From NCBI GenBank assembly GCA_002502365.1, contig DAOJ01000042.1:6390-30692 (forward strand): a stretch of 24,303 nucleotides of DNA. The letters are read 5' to 3'. Every line of letters starts with the position of its first letter. The first letter of the stretch is position 1. The notes beneath the pieces were generated by a model, which made no database searches, was not told the origin of the DNA, and saw nothing but the letters and a program-made list of their open reading frames with translations. Shown piece after piece: positions 11,701 through 18,058 of the stretch. A program made the translations under genes and the position numbers. The stretch is from Euryarchaeota archaeon UBA106. Its GTDB lineage: Archaea > Thermoplasmatota > Poseidoniia > Poseidoniales > Thalassarchaeaceae.

Positions 11701-12344
11701 ATAATCAGCTTCCAACAGGATGGCAACGGACGGGTGCTACTTCCCATACGATTGGTGCATTTACTGATTCAACCCATACCATGAATGTGATTGCTCCCGA
11801 CAATGCTTCCGGTAGCGAAGATTTCACAATTACAGTCGTATTTAGAGATAAGAACAATGACTCCTACACGCCTATCGCAATTAACATCAGGACCTCACTA
11901 CCAACACTGGAAATAACTGAAGTATTTTCCGATAGTGACCCACTATTCGGAACAATGCATACATTCACAGTGCAAGTAGAGAATTCCGGTTTAGTTGATG
12001 CAGAAAATGTAGTTGTTGTTGCTGGAGTCAGAGGAGTGGTTGAATCCAATGGAAGTGCAACCCAAAATATAGGGGCAGGAGAAACTGTCAATTTCATCAT
12101 CACGGTTAATCTGACAAAATTCGACACTCCTGATCAAGTTTGGATTGACTTTGAAATATTGACAGATGGTCAAGAATTAGCCGAGCCTCCTGAAATATTC
12201 CCGAAGCGATTTACTCTAAAGGCTCAAGCGGTAGATGATTCAACCGCGACTAACGTTATTGGAGTAATATTACTGTCAATTTTGATATTTGTCTTATGGT
12301 ACTTTACTAGGTCTGGTTCAAGAAGGCCCGGAGCGCCATTCTGA
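2793..12344 (+). CDS. aglB: Giant oligosaccharyltransferase (STT3/AglB type) with N-terminal membrane extension and Ig-like surface stalk
   Basis: Predicted catalytic subunit of archaeal protein N-glycosylation, moving a lipid-linked glycan onto Asn in N-X-S/T at the outer membrane face. The 3183 residues fall into four parts. Residues 1-350 hold about ten hydrophobic segments not usual for AglB. The STT3 core (353-870) carries the first-loop acidic residue in GSDPWYM (D401), a DxD-like DHD (517-519) and TIGE (725-728). The globular domain (870-1410) carries WWDYG at 955-959. Residues 1410-3150 are tandem beta-sandwich (carboxypeptidase-regulatory/CNA-B-like) units, ending in CARDB/NEW3-like domains. 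A last membrane helix (3155-3173) and a basic tail follow. AglB proteins are normally about 600-1000 residues. The frame is unbroken for 9.5 kb. The start may be any of three ATGs at 2793, 2796 or 2802. Enzyme identity is strong; the stalk's role is unknown. Confidence 0.93.
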   Translation: MMKMSYENGNAKGVSQYISLASAPVIIAGLLLLFFSATALADDAMIDTGKLVILPVAAALAAVLGRIWVSVIPDDSPVKKTPLFVLIFAIAPILLEILGFIDAILATTFAFTAISTLVLVKSNRNEEATILLTMVAGFHVSVAYAASMPDLIVPEGETLQNVLIDVQRAGIAANFFSFYVASLMLGTILSIAFRGTLYDGGNGSFFRRIPNKFNILENRDLTITGFVLLIVNLIPLFSSAMISDAVTFEEHHYLGNVWALATSIIVMFVSFCRAERWHVLGSVVAVNWFIYTLSHLVEIGISPPSQLEFLAGNDFSGAFSWLFITFWLNVLVIMLASSGRFGEIAPRREPSEFRLWWNDNSYTILVGSAVIVGLLIRTGWNVLPAMNANITGLWDMTGGSDPWYMKRVVDYIVAEQSHFIFDADRSYPRGGINPRPPLFSWCLALGGLALHWLTGIAADDVVWWSVAGLPAIFGALIILPVAGIANRMHSAQAGIIAAWLMALMPGHISHSTFGLADHDSFALLFLTLAFYFWVRALAEIGSERVFRNPSPNPLYLVAGIREMWNRNPKMMSFATLAGISFSTVALGWKGFVYGPGILFLAFSFQIILNMFRRRDSLPLTSAALQMMLTTFLIPLPFYIWPGMNLLWAPSGFQPMFYIVGFTFALGWVASSFRDKPWLLVLGSGAVLFGGILSALWVLQSMEYYDGWDILFTGGFYFSKNKIFGTIGEAQAPSRGVLFASFGPIVSLIAIGYSFVMIWRGAREEKQSLSLVGLWVIIATYMAWSAGRFILNATPAMAVAGAIGIAALWKMADFSELVKEWRRAGIGTPRARFRSARIAGTKKPMIPALILVFMLVATQHATYGIDSGIPRGDSASGDVDQVIYDITPDVMRYDIAGISLLDNSAYNPSANCGNGCWYMGTFGPGFNGGGWNMAYEWLSQQDSDDTFSERPAFVSWWDYGFQALDSGEHPTVADNFQSGIPHSGAMLLSSGQEDTLAMFIATLAQGDKQYSDDGMFTDSFSDVILNHLTTDQKEEFERILSIGPGDKQLVIDRSLTLVYQNVQEIQDSTFTGGNMKITTDLMRGYALDSDGIPMQEEMWYVFKDGKQIGNATSNETSAKSIFDEARGSSQPYKEDITHYEIGGYRYTADLIEDFDDVSTNLHRQNAKLGLSRAFLTSALTLDELVELYHDITTTVEYEVQSYDGSLGDMITRNNDIRYFAVDDRLYPLGGAYYADQSYHRGQTTGIFYAPTTLSGLDPDHYIESVYQTQRGDRPTVYMSAERFEQESMSDIVKQQSGAMEDSSDMIQLVDIEYQQTESFFETMIARIYVGYGTSTLGLEDDPSQPGPTWAISGTPGSPLENAFPLPGAMMNHFVIANWYDDGTDSPDDDNNSIPDIFDGGYAAIGRANTNVKVVKYYSGATLEGTVELDGIGPVPNARILIERDAFSGEEIVDINGSVTDQDLRTYWVPIGTVDADENGEYSFTVPAGKIRVSAFFGEPDLKSARTQLSTGSGGMLQDVATEHTNGIRNVNLITGILGNVSGSQWLSETIVNVSGEAGHSNGQINVNADIIVEPSFATGRLVWNGAGDFDGEAITNALVELTPSWDQVMMQPIILETSTGSVTGPDLSFQGIGQATFTGEGEVISNGLMTVTDFVGTHEQKILNGHSLEGSGEFSGIGTLQGSVDDVEIIDGPCNENGTMPENFSVCSHSDGSYLIDGTINATGKFTSNGTSTFLQEHNGSSLIGSGIFKVDDSDENRESFGTLNGTGTFTGEGVFSGPMVQAGTFHLTNAIPGNYDVAILFEDGTRVAINDGFTVPFTGVPSLYEIDVAGGMISGVLIDEDGDPISSTVSMNILSSENNTYPGECAELMFAPCYITTDEDGFFEFGPVLPGEYIFELDMDNDGFNELELIHEFEADMDSEVTFPSTVPNVYDLTFTLTQIINGSESPVENETITLSSGDSNNPPVQAIFDNESGNYLVELPEGEWILSHTLSDSEQLWEQIDIDSDVTKSYQFRESLNVVGTVYYDTNSDTPVSDDIIQAEIVDFTDIEFYWDEFKTTATTNSEGIFNVVLPLGAVVDAVVFGNVLNVVNGTRFTVEEGMQNITMVARPGSDVTGTLNVNRLGNLYTSQFGGWESVIVNAMEESTNTVWHIEVNELGTFSTILPQGNWTFSTNLEWLNSSDATLEVNGSNDFVEIYLYPEDSYVEIDFFLDENGNNDVENGTPVEYEFSIVPVDNSVGLTTQVNSNGTEWVDEGLARVPIEAGSYRIDVQISDARAGDLFGTRILSGDTYFEVGFGGEIVTRSIGFDPEWRVNLSFVNETYGPLVDQQIRLINVDDTGQIITRKTDINGTLIDHLPEGDWIIVVDSIRTGEGVIEGARTKINVSNQTATDSNTITTSELSSFSIKITDENGTFLENMNLKLTSNDDLGLVYLDSTDGSGTTSGSITPGSWNVELNHTEVDTRYLIESIELSDGGLIPGDNGLIEIVASTYYMFSGDVFWDHNDDNDSDVGEGVPEVNILMSSESHDNLSYITDASGQWSVFVPAGTTWQIFTNRTGFAEEIKSISMDSPNSVEIELTAGYVEIAGNISHSDLANIGEDVELILIPAEGMVRDRVVPNKVYEDGVWNGQWNASVEPGRWIIRATLESSNLVGMASIEADISDGGNVDLELVYGGWLYLTTTWVDTNGSQHHASDVDIESADIIGDVEFTLSSGAGVSWDEILDEQGEISVLMPSGLIEVEGAFSVDQVDRIMEYTASKSISLPSSGTDLKASLNQELIFSRISNHTINVTIIEVTGGVLSNEGDFEDIVASVADEGEYTPIEFTMELDYLGHESISSYTFSGNIAGSDGQYWLVEAWDSNEENWTTNFMFEFGLDSNNSTTTNLRIKVTPANISTAQSLTNGHSVNLIFNSEDGYQFNQEVVIRIPQIHDFNLREPLMDVYGIRPGEELAIPILFTNTGNGDERYEIEFDDNQLPTGWQRTGATSHTIGAFTDSTHTMNVIAPDNASGSEDFTITVVFRDKNNDSYTPIAINIRTSLPTLEITEVFSDSDPLFGTMHTFTVQVENSGLVDAENVVVVAGVRGVVESNGSATQNIGAGETVNFIITVNLTKFDTPDQVWIDFEILTDGQELAEPPEIFPKRFTLKAQAVDDSTATNVIGVILLSILIFVLWYFTRSGSRRPGAPF
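7671..8147 (+). repeat. Gly-rich degenerate repeat region inside the oligosaccharyltransferase stalk
   Basis: Codons for residues 1627-1785 encode loosely repeated strands alternating Gly with Phe, Thr or Ser: SFQGIGQATFTGEGEV, SLEGSGEFSGIGTLQG, SSLIGSGIF and FGTLNGTGTFTGEGVFSG. The spacing of Gly and aromatic residues suggests a small beta-solenoid or stacked-strand module. It is distinct from the Ig-like units on either side. The DNA itself is not an exact repeat; similarity is visible at protein level only. Confidence 0.55.
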
Positions 12345-12358
12345 ATTTATCAATTCAG
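12341..12358 (+). terminator. Perfect hairpin overlapping the stop codon of the giant oligosaccharyltransferase gene
   Basis: CTGAATT and AATTCAG pair perfectly over 7 bp around a 4-nt TATC loop. The 5' arm contains the TGA stop at 12342-12344. A short, T-containing but not T-rich stretch follows (ttcttgg). This could be a terminator or an mRNA 3' end structure before the protease promoter. Confidence 0.4.
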
Positions 12359-12388
12359 TTCTTGGTACATTAAATTAGACAAGACCTC

Positions 12389-12400
12389 AAAGGTATAAAC
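12389..12400 (+). promoter_or_regulatory. Candidate TATA box before the subtilase gene
   Basis: The sequence aaaggtataaac is centred about 32-34 nt before the ATG at 12428, a spacing that fits a very short leader. GGTGA at 12416-12420 could be a weak Shine-Dalgarno element 7 nt before the ATG. Confidence 0.45.
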
Positions 12401-12427
12401 CTCTGACATTGTCATGGTGAACCAGGC

Positions 12428-13672
12428 ATGACTATTGAAAATCTGGAGTTAATGCCTGAACCGGAAGACAGGCGTCTGTTGACTGCGGTTGACCCTGCAG
12501 CACCCGGTTACCCCGGTTCCCATTACGGCCTTAGTGATGAAGAGGCTAGAGAGTTACGTTGGCCATTCGGGCCATTAAAGGAATTTTTTTGGCCTTGGGG
12601 TTTAGCTAGTTTTGCGGTCGGCACGGTATTATTGTTAATCACCTGGTCCTCAATACAACCATTTCTGGTATCTTATCTTCCCGACTCAGAATGGGCGTAC
12701 GATTCCTCTGGAATACGCCAGTTACAACAGGATGGCTATTTCGGTGATGGAGTACATGTTTGTATTGTTGATACTGGAATTGATATTGACCATCCAGATT
12801 TCAATAACTTAAATTTAATTGGATTTAGGGATTTTTATTCAGGTAATCATGATGACATACGAGATATAGGAAAGGATTACCATGGTACTTTGATGGCTGG
12901 TTTATTGGTCGCTAATGGAACATATGTTGGTGCAGCTCCTAGTGTATCCCTATCCATTGCTCTCGCTCTTGGTCCCGAAGGAGAAGCGGGACAAGCTGAC
13001 AGAGTAGCATTGGCGATTAGATGGTGCAGAATTAGTCAGGATGTCGACATCATAAGTCTGAGTTTAGGGGGTGATCCAGGCGAAGGGATGAGTAGTTTCC
13101 AATCTGAAACTGTTGAGGCAGTGAACGAGGCACTAGATGCGGGTATTTTTGTCGTTGCGGCAGCAGGAAATAATGGAGCAGAAGACAAGGTAAATGATGT
13201 ATCTATTCCTGCAAATATCCCAAGAGTTATTGCAGTCGGCGCATCAAATGCCGATGGAGAAGTTTGGAAAAATAGTTCTGCTGGTTCAGATATAAATCCA
13301 TATACAGAAGAACCTAGGAACTTCCCTAATCAAAAGCCTGAAGTCATCGCCCCAGGTGTTAGACTATTCTCAACGGCTTCGACACTAGTTTCCCCCCCCT
13401 ATGCCTACTCATCCGGGACCTCTGATTCTACTGTAATGGTTGTAGGTGCACTGGCCTTAATTCTCCAAATCCACGGTGATTCAATACGTGGAGCAGATTC
13501 TAAAATTGATGATTATGAGATTACTAAAGTTAAGGCTGCATTGGCTAATTCTTCTGTAAATGATCAATTGTCAATATCTCCCCACTCAACAAAATCAGGA
13601 TATGGTGAATTGAATGCAGTAGCTTGGTTAGAAGAAATTGAATCGGAATTTAATTTACAAAATTTTAATTGA
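12428..13672 (+). CDS. Membrane-anchored subtilisin-family (S8) serine protease
   Basis: A 414-residue S8 peptidase with all catalytic residues visible: Asp115 in VDTGIDIDHPDF, His152 in YHGTLMAG, oxyanion-hole Asn248 in AAGNNG and Ser332 in SSGTSDS. There is no cleavable signal peptide. A cytoplasmic N-terminal arm of about 57 residues precedes one membrane helix (58-81), after which the catalytic domain begins almost at once. There is therefore no room for the usual I9-type propeptide. Two motifs are diverged: HGTLMAG for the usual HGTHVAG, and GTSDSTVMVVG in place of the common GTSMAxPxVAG. It follows the oligosaccharyltransferase by 83 bp and precedes a large surface protein, so processing or turnover of surface proteins is a reasonable inference. 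Its substrate is unknown. Confidence 0.93.
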   Translation: MTIENLELMPEPEDRRLLTAVDPAAPGYPGSHYGLSDEEARELRWPFGPLKEFFWPWGLASFAVGTVLLLITWSSIQPFLVSYLPDSEWAYDSSGIRQLQQDGYFGDGVHVCIVDTGIDIDHPDFNNLNLIGFRDFYSGNHDDIRDIGKDYHGTLMAGLLVANGTYVGAAPSVSLSIALALGPEGEAGQADRVALAIRWCRISQDVDIISLSLGGDPGEGMSSFQSETVEAVNEALDAGIFVVAAAGNNGAEDKVNDVSIPANIPRVIAVGASNADGEVWKNSSAGSDINPYTEEPRNFPNQKPEVIAPGVRLFSTASTLVSPPYAYSSGTSDSTVMVVGALALILQIHGDSIRGADSKIDDYEITKVKAALANSSVNDQLSISPHSTKSGYGELNAVAWLEEIESEFNLQNFN

Positions 13673-13695
13673 AAAAACCACCTAAAACATCATGT

Positions 13696-13710
13696 CTAGC
13701 ATAAGGCTAG
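13696..13710 (+). terminator. Short inverted repeat after the subtilase gene
   Basis: CTAGC and GCTAG form a perfect 5-bp stem with a 5-nt loop, 24 nt after the protease stop. An A-rich stretch precedes it and no T-tract follows. The stem is short and could be chance. Confidence 0.25.
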
Positions 13711-13726
13711 TTACAAACCCCTGAGC

Positions 13727-13739
13727 CTTATGATTAAAT
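13727..13739 (+). promoter_or_regulatory. Candidate TATA-like element before the beta-helix surface protein gene
   Basis: The AT-rich sequence cttatgattaaat is centred about 29 nt before the ATG at 13762, the spacing expected for a leaderless or nearly leaderless archaeal transcript. No Shine-Dalgarno sequence precedes the ATG, which agrees with that reading. Confidence 0.35.
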
Positions 13740-13761
13740 CACTTCTAGACACCGCAACAGT

Positions 13762-16700
13762 ATGACCGGCACCCGAGTAAGAAGTCAGTTCCTTGTATTT
13801 CTGATGTTTACCAGTACTATGTTGGCATTAGTTGGCCCTGCCTCAACAGTATCTGCAGAAAATGAAACTACAAGTGGTGCAATTACTGGAACCGAGACTT
13901 GGAGCGGCTCACATGAGTTAACTGGAGACCTGACTATCGCTGCTGGTGCGAAATTGATAATTAATCCTGGCACTGAAATTTCATTACCTAATGGGACCTC
14001 TATTGATGTCAGAGGCAATTTATGCGCTGGCCTTTCCTCTTGTGGCTCAAGTGGTGATGCCTCAGAGGTCAATCCAATCACCTTTACTTGGAATGATCCA
14101 CTTGTGAACAATTCAACAGGGGATTGTTATGGACTAGGATTTGGAAGTTCTAAAATTTGGATTAATGACCCATCTTGTGGAGAAGGAATAATCTTGCGTG
14201 ACTCTATGGACCTTTCACAATCTGGATTTAGGCATATGCACTTTGAGGGCGCCTGGGGCATCCCTTTTTTCATTCAGATGGAGAATCAGTATAGATTCGG
14301 AGCCCTTGTTCTCGATGGGGCTAGCCCTACTCTAAGGAGTATGACATTTAGTGATGTTAACACATCCAGTGTTTTGGCTACGAATCTAGCCCAACCAACT
14401 TTCATTGGAGGAGAATATGTTGCAGGTAATGATGGGGAAAGTGGAGTTACCGGTCAGGCAGTTCAGGTTTACGGGGGAGGGACTCCTGCATCACCAATGA
14501 TTTTCAGAGATGCAACATTTCAATCAACTAACAGGGGATGTAGTAATCAGGATGGTGGGCGTTCTGCTATCTGGGCTTCTCAAACATTCATCAAAGTAGA
14601 AAGGTCCTTTTTCATAGGCGGAGACTTTGGATTAAGTATTAGAAATTCAGCTGGGGAAGTATCGAATACCTCAATTGATGTAAGGTGTAATGGTATTGAC
14701 GTTTATGGAACAAAAGGAATTGGAAGTACTGTGTATAATGTGAAAATATCAAACAATGTCATTACTACTATTGATCGGACCCCCATAACAGCCTACCAAG
14801 GAGCAGATGTACTAATTGAAAACAATGAATTATCCGGCGCAATCGAAGGTTCTGGTATCGCAATCCGAGACTCTAATGCCCAAATTCATGGCAATGACAT
14901 AGGGCCGATTGGAGGATGGAATGGGCTTTGGCTTTTGGGTAATTTTGATGTTATAGCTGAAAATAATTCTATCCTTAACACTGCTAAAGAAGCAGTTCTT
15001 GCTGGTGAATATGGAAACAATGCCCCGTCACCGACTCAGGCTAGACTTTACCTCGCTAACAATACAATTTCAACCCAAGGTAATGGAGATTGTTCATCAT
15101 CCAGATGGTGGGGGGGTTCCTTTACATGCCCATTAATTATGGCACATAGAACTGGTGTTACTGCTGTTGACAACTCGTTTGGTTCGGAGGGAATAGCAGA
15201 TGGAGTAAGAGCAACAGGTGCGATTCTTGACTTTAGGAGAAATACCTTCGCAACTCAAGGTACCGGAGCGATATTACAGAATTTTGATTCGGGTTTTACT
15301 GGTCAGCAGGAGTATGGCACCCTAGCATTTTTCAGCGGTAATGAATGGAATGATGTAGGTGTAACATACAATGTATCGAAATCCGCTGTTACAGTTCAGT
15401 CTGAATATATCCCAAGTCCTCCGGATGGAGAAAACCCAGTAGTGTTAAGTTGGGATGACCAAGAAGCTTGGGTGAATAATGGTTGGCAAAATGGAATAAT
15501 TCCACATCAGGTCAAGTCCTGTCCGACATGTGTCGATTACACACCTCATAATTTCCCTCTGGCCATAAATATGGACAACAATTCAACAGTATTTACGTTT
15601 TCAAATCTAACAAATCTAGATTTATCGAAAATAAATATAGAAACTCAACCTACGAAATATGCAGTTCAAGTTCAAAGAGCAGAACTTGTGAGGTTCCAAA
15701 CATTAGTTAATGGCCAAAAAGTTCCAAATGCAAATGTCCTGATTGAGGATGCTTTAGGTAACGATCTTTACAGTTTAGAAACTAATGATGATGGATATAC
15801 ACCGTGGTTTTCATTAGCTTCAAATTTCCATCTAGATTTCAGAGGTCTAGCAGATGGCGATAATCCCGATGGTTTCGCAGATGATCAGTACGAAGATTCA
15901 TGTTCGGATGGGTTAGACAATGATGGCGATTTGTTACTCGATGTAGATGATCCTGACTGTGATTATTCAGCTGGTACAAGGGAACTTTCACTTTATCGAT
16001 ACACAGCCTATCGTTTTGGCTATGGTTTTGTCAATGGTGAATTTACTCTAACTGACACAACATATCAAGACACCCTAAATTTAGAAAATAATCCCCCTAG
16101 TGTTTCAGTTGTTCAAAATGATGGTGAATCGTTCAGAAGAGTTGTCACTTTAACAGGGTCCGCTTACGATGGAACCTGGGCTGGAATTTATGAAACAGAC
16201 GAACTTGCCCAATGGGATCAGAAAGGATACGTTCACCGTGTAGAAATCAAAGATCCTTTTACTAGTGATTGGAATGCGGTCGGGTATGCTATTGATGCAA
16301 GCGGGTCAGAGCCGGGATACGTCTCTAGGAACAATCACCCTTTTTCCAATTGGTACTATGAATATGATATGTCAAATCGTCAAGAAGGGGATTATACATT
16401 TGAGTTTAGAGCCTTTGATGGATTAGAATACTCACCGATAATCACTCGCACTGTTAAGGTAAACACCCAAGCACCTACAATATCAGTGACATCCCCAAGT
16501 ACTCAATCTTCTCATTCAGATGGGACTGTGACTTTCGAAGGAACTGCTCATGACCCATATGGGTGTCCTTTCAATTGCGGAGTGGACATCGATCAAATTT
16601 ACTTCCAAATTGAAGGGCCGAACTACAATGTCTTGACTTCCACAGAAGGAGGTACAGATTGGTCTTGGACGTGGGATTTCAGTGGATTGCCACGTGATAT

Positions 16701-18000
16701 CGCAACTTACACATTTACAATTTGGGCCTCAGATTCTGACTTTTGTCGAGGAGAAATTGATGAGTGTCAAGTTTCAACAATAGAATTACAAATTGATAAC
16801 CAAAATTCACCTCCATTCATAAGTTTAACATCGCCACAAAATGGTCAAATTTATTCTGCAAGCGAACAATCCATAATTAGTGGAGTGGCAAGAGATAATG
16901 ATGGCGATATAACGAGAGTAGATGTTGAGGTTCTAGACGTAGCTAATGGTTACATCAATATCTTTACTGGAGTTGTGACTGAAATCGCCTCCAATGGATA
17001 TTGGGAATTGGAATGGAATTCTGAAATAATGAACCACAACATGCAGTATATCATCAAATCTAGATCATATGATGGATACGCATTTAGTGATTGGACTGAA
17101 GTCCAAATTGTTGCTGACAACCCTCCTGATAAGGAAAATAACCGTCCTACTTTTGATAGTACTAATTGGCAAACAGAAATCGTTCTGTATTGTGAAGTAG
17201 ATACTACGTCTCAGAACCCATGTACTACAGCTGAACTGAATTTATTGGACTTCTTCGACGACATTGATGGCGTTAGTGACCTGATACTTTCTGTTTACGA
17301 CGATCCAGCAAGAACAACAGATGATGATTTTGGGTTGGTTATCAATATTGGAATAGATGGAAAGGCATTTTATGACCCTAAATCCATGGGTTTCTATGAT
17401 GAAAATATGCTTACTTGGTCCCTGAATAATGTAATTTTCTTGGCAACCGACCCAACTGGTTCAAAAGAAATATCCACTCCGGTTTCGTTTACTGTTAGTC
17501 CAATAGAGTTCACAGTCAATAACCCCGATATAACTACTGCCGACCCTCAAGAAATAATTACGTTCACAGGAACTGGATTGCCCGGAAAAACAGTACGAGT
17601 CTCATTAGGTGGGACTCAAGTTAATTCCACAGTCGTAAGTGAGGATTCAAGTTGGGAATTAGGAATCCCAGGTTCGATTTTGAGCAAGCCGGTAAATCCT
17701 ACATTTTCCATAAGTGGTTCCGATTCAATAACGGGGGCTATAATTTCTCCAAATGTGGGCGAAAGTGGAATAGGAGCTGATTTGATTATAATCATCATTA
17801 TATCAGTCGTTGCTCTTCTTGGTGCTATTCTTTTCTTTAGTGGAGTAATTTCTTTTGAAGAAGAGGAAGATGATGTTCAGAGTGAATCTATTGACTCTGA
17901 ACAATCGGGTGAATTGGTACAAAGTGATGAGCATCCGGGTTGGCTTTGGGATTCAATTAACGAAGAATGGGTGCCAGATCCTAATCATTTAGACGAATGA
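13762..18000 (+). CDS. Large cell-surface protein: parallel beta-helix, Ig-like domains, C-terminal membrane anchor
   Basis: A 1412-residue exported protein. It has a signal peptide with likely cleavage after VSA at residue 32. Residues about 50-530 have the short Asn/Gly-turn strands of right-handed beta-helix (PbH1) repeats (for example NNVITTI, NNTIST). A carboxypeptidase-regulatory-like segment follows near residue 650 (PNANVLIEDALGND), then the Cys-bounded acidic motif at 714-733 (CSDGLDNDGD), a probable Ca-binding loop. At least three bacterial-Ig-like domains come next (NNPPSVSV, APTISVTSP, PPFISLTSP). The C-terminal helix spans about 1340-1362, followed by an acidic cytoplasmic tail with HPGWLW and EEWVPDP. 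N-X-S/T sites are frequent in the exported part, so it is a plausible substrate of the oligosaccharyltransferase two genes upstream. Adhesion or glycan binding is possible but not shown. Confidence 0.88.
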   Translation: MTGTRVRSQFLVFLMFTSTMLALVGPASTVSAENETTSGAITGTETWSGSHELTGDLTIAAGAKLIINPGTEISLPNGTSIDVRGNLCAGLSSCGSSGDASEVNPITFTWNDPLVNNSTGDCYGLGFGSSKIWINDPSCGEGIILRDSMDLSQSGFRHMHFEGAWGIPFFIQMENQYRFGALVLDGASPTLRSMTFSDVNTSSVLATNLAQPTFIGGEYVAGNDGESGVTGQAVQVYGGGTPASPMIFRDATFQSTNRGCSNQDGGRSAIWASQTFIKVERSFFIGGDFGLSIRNSAGEVSNTSIDVRCNGIDVYGTKGIGSTVYNVKISNNVITTIDRTPITAYQGADVLIENNELSGAIEGSGIAIRDSNAQIHGNDIGPIGGWNGLWLLGNFDVIAENNSILNTAKEAVLAGEYGNNAPSPTQARLYLANNTISTQGNGDCSSSRWWGGSFTCPLIMAHRTGVTAVDNSFGSEGIADGVRATGAILDFRRNTFATQGTGAILQNFDSGFTGQQEYGTLAFFSGNEWNDVGVTYNVSKSAVTVQSEYIPSPPDGENPVVLSWDDQEAWVNNGWQNGIIPHQVKSCPTCVDYTPHNFPLAINMDNNSTVFTFSNLTNLDLSKINIETQPTKYAVQVQRAELVRFQTLVNGQKVPNANVLIEDALGNDLYSLETNDDGYTPWFSLASNFHLDFRGLADGDNPDGFADDQYEDSCSDGLDNDGDLLLDVDDPDCDYSAGTRELSLYRYTAYRFGYGFVNGEFTLTDTTYQDTLNLENNPPSVSVVQNDGESFRRVVTLTGSAYDGTWAGIYETDELAQWDQKGYVHRVEIKDPFTSDWNAVGYAIDASGSEPGYVSRNNHPFSNWYYEYDMSNRQEGDYTFEFRAFDGLEYSPIITRTVKVNTQAPTISVTSPSTQSSHSDGTVTFEGTAHDPYGCPFNCGVDIDQIYFQIEGPNYNVLTSTEGGTDWSWTWDFSGLPRDIATYTFTIWASDSDFCRGEIDECQVSTIELQIDNQNSPPFISLTSPQNGQIYSASEQSIISGVARDNDGDITRVDVEVLDVANGYINIFTGVVTEIASNGYWELEWNSEIMNHNMQYIIKSRSYDGYAFSDWTEVQIVADNPPDKENNRPTFDSTNWQTEIVLYCEVDTTSQNPCTTAELNLLDFFDDIDGVSDLILSVYDDPARTTDDDFGLVINIGIDGKAFYDPKSMGFYDENMLTWSLNNVIFLATDPTGSKEISTPVSFTVSPIEFTVNNPDITTADPQEIITFTGTGLPGKTVRVSLGGTQVNSTVVSEDSSWELGIPGSILSKPVNPTFSISGSDSITGAIISPNVGESGIGADLIIIIIISVVALLGAILFFSGVISFEEEEDDVQSESIDSEQSGELVQSDEHPGWLWDSINEEWVPDPNHLDE

Positions 18001-18013
18001 TGCATGTTTGTCC

Positions 18014-18024
18014 AACCTTAGGTT
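18014..18024 (+). promoter_or_regulatory. Small dyad upstream of the regulator gene
   Basis: AACCT and AGGTT are symmetric about one base, 35-45 nt before the ATG at 18059, beside an AT-rich stretch (ggttaattt) at the distance expected of a TATA box. It could be an operator for the winged-helix protein it precedes; this is inference from position alone. Confidence 0.25.
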
Positions 18025-18058
18025 AATTTCTTGAGGTGACTGAATCGCAGTACTGATT

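Noticed and set aside
2793..12344. Giant gene as an assembly artefact joining two genes
   Set aside because: The frame is continuous, composition and codon use look even across the junction near 7020, and the stalk ends in a sensible membrane anchor; not fully excluded without reads.
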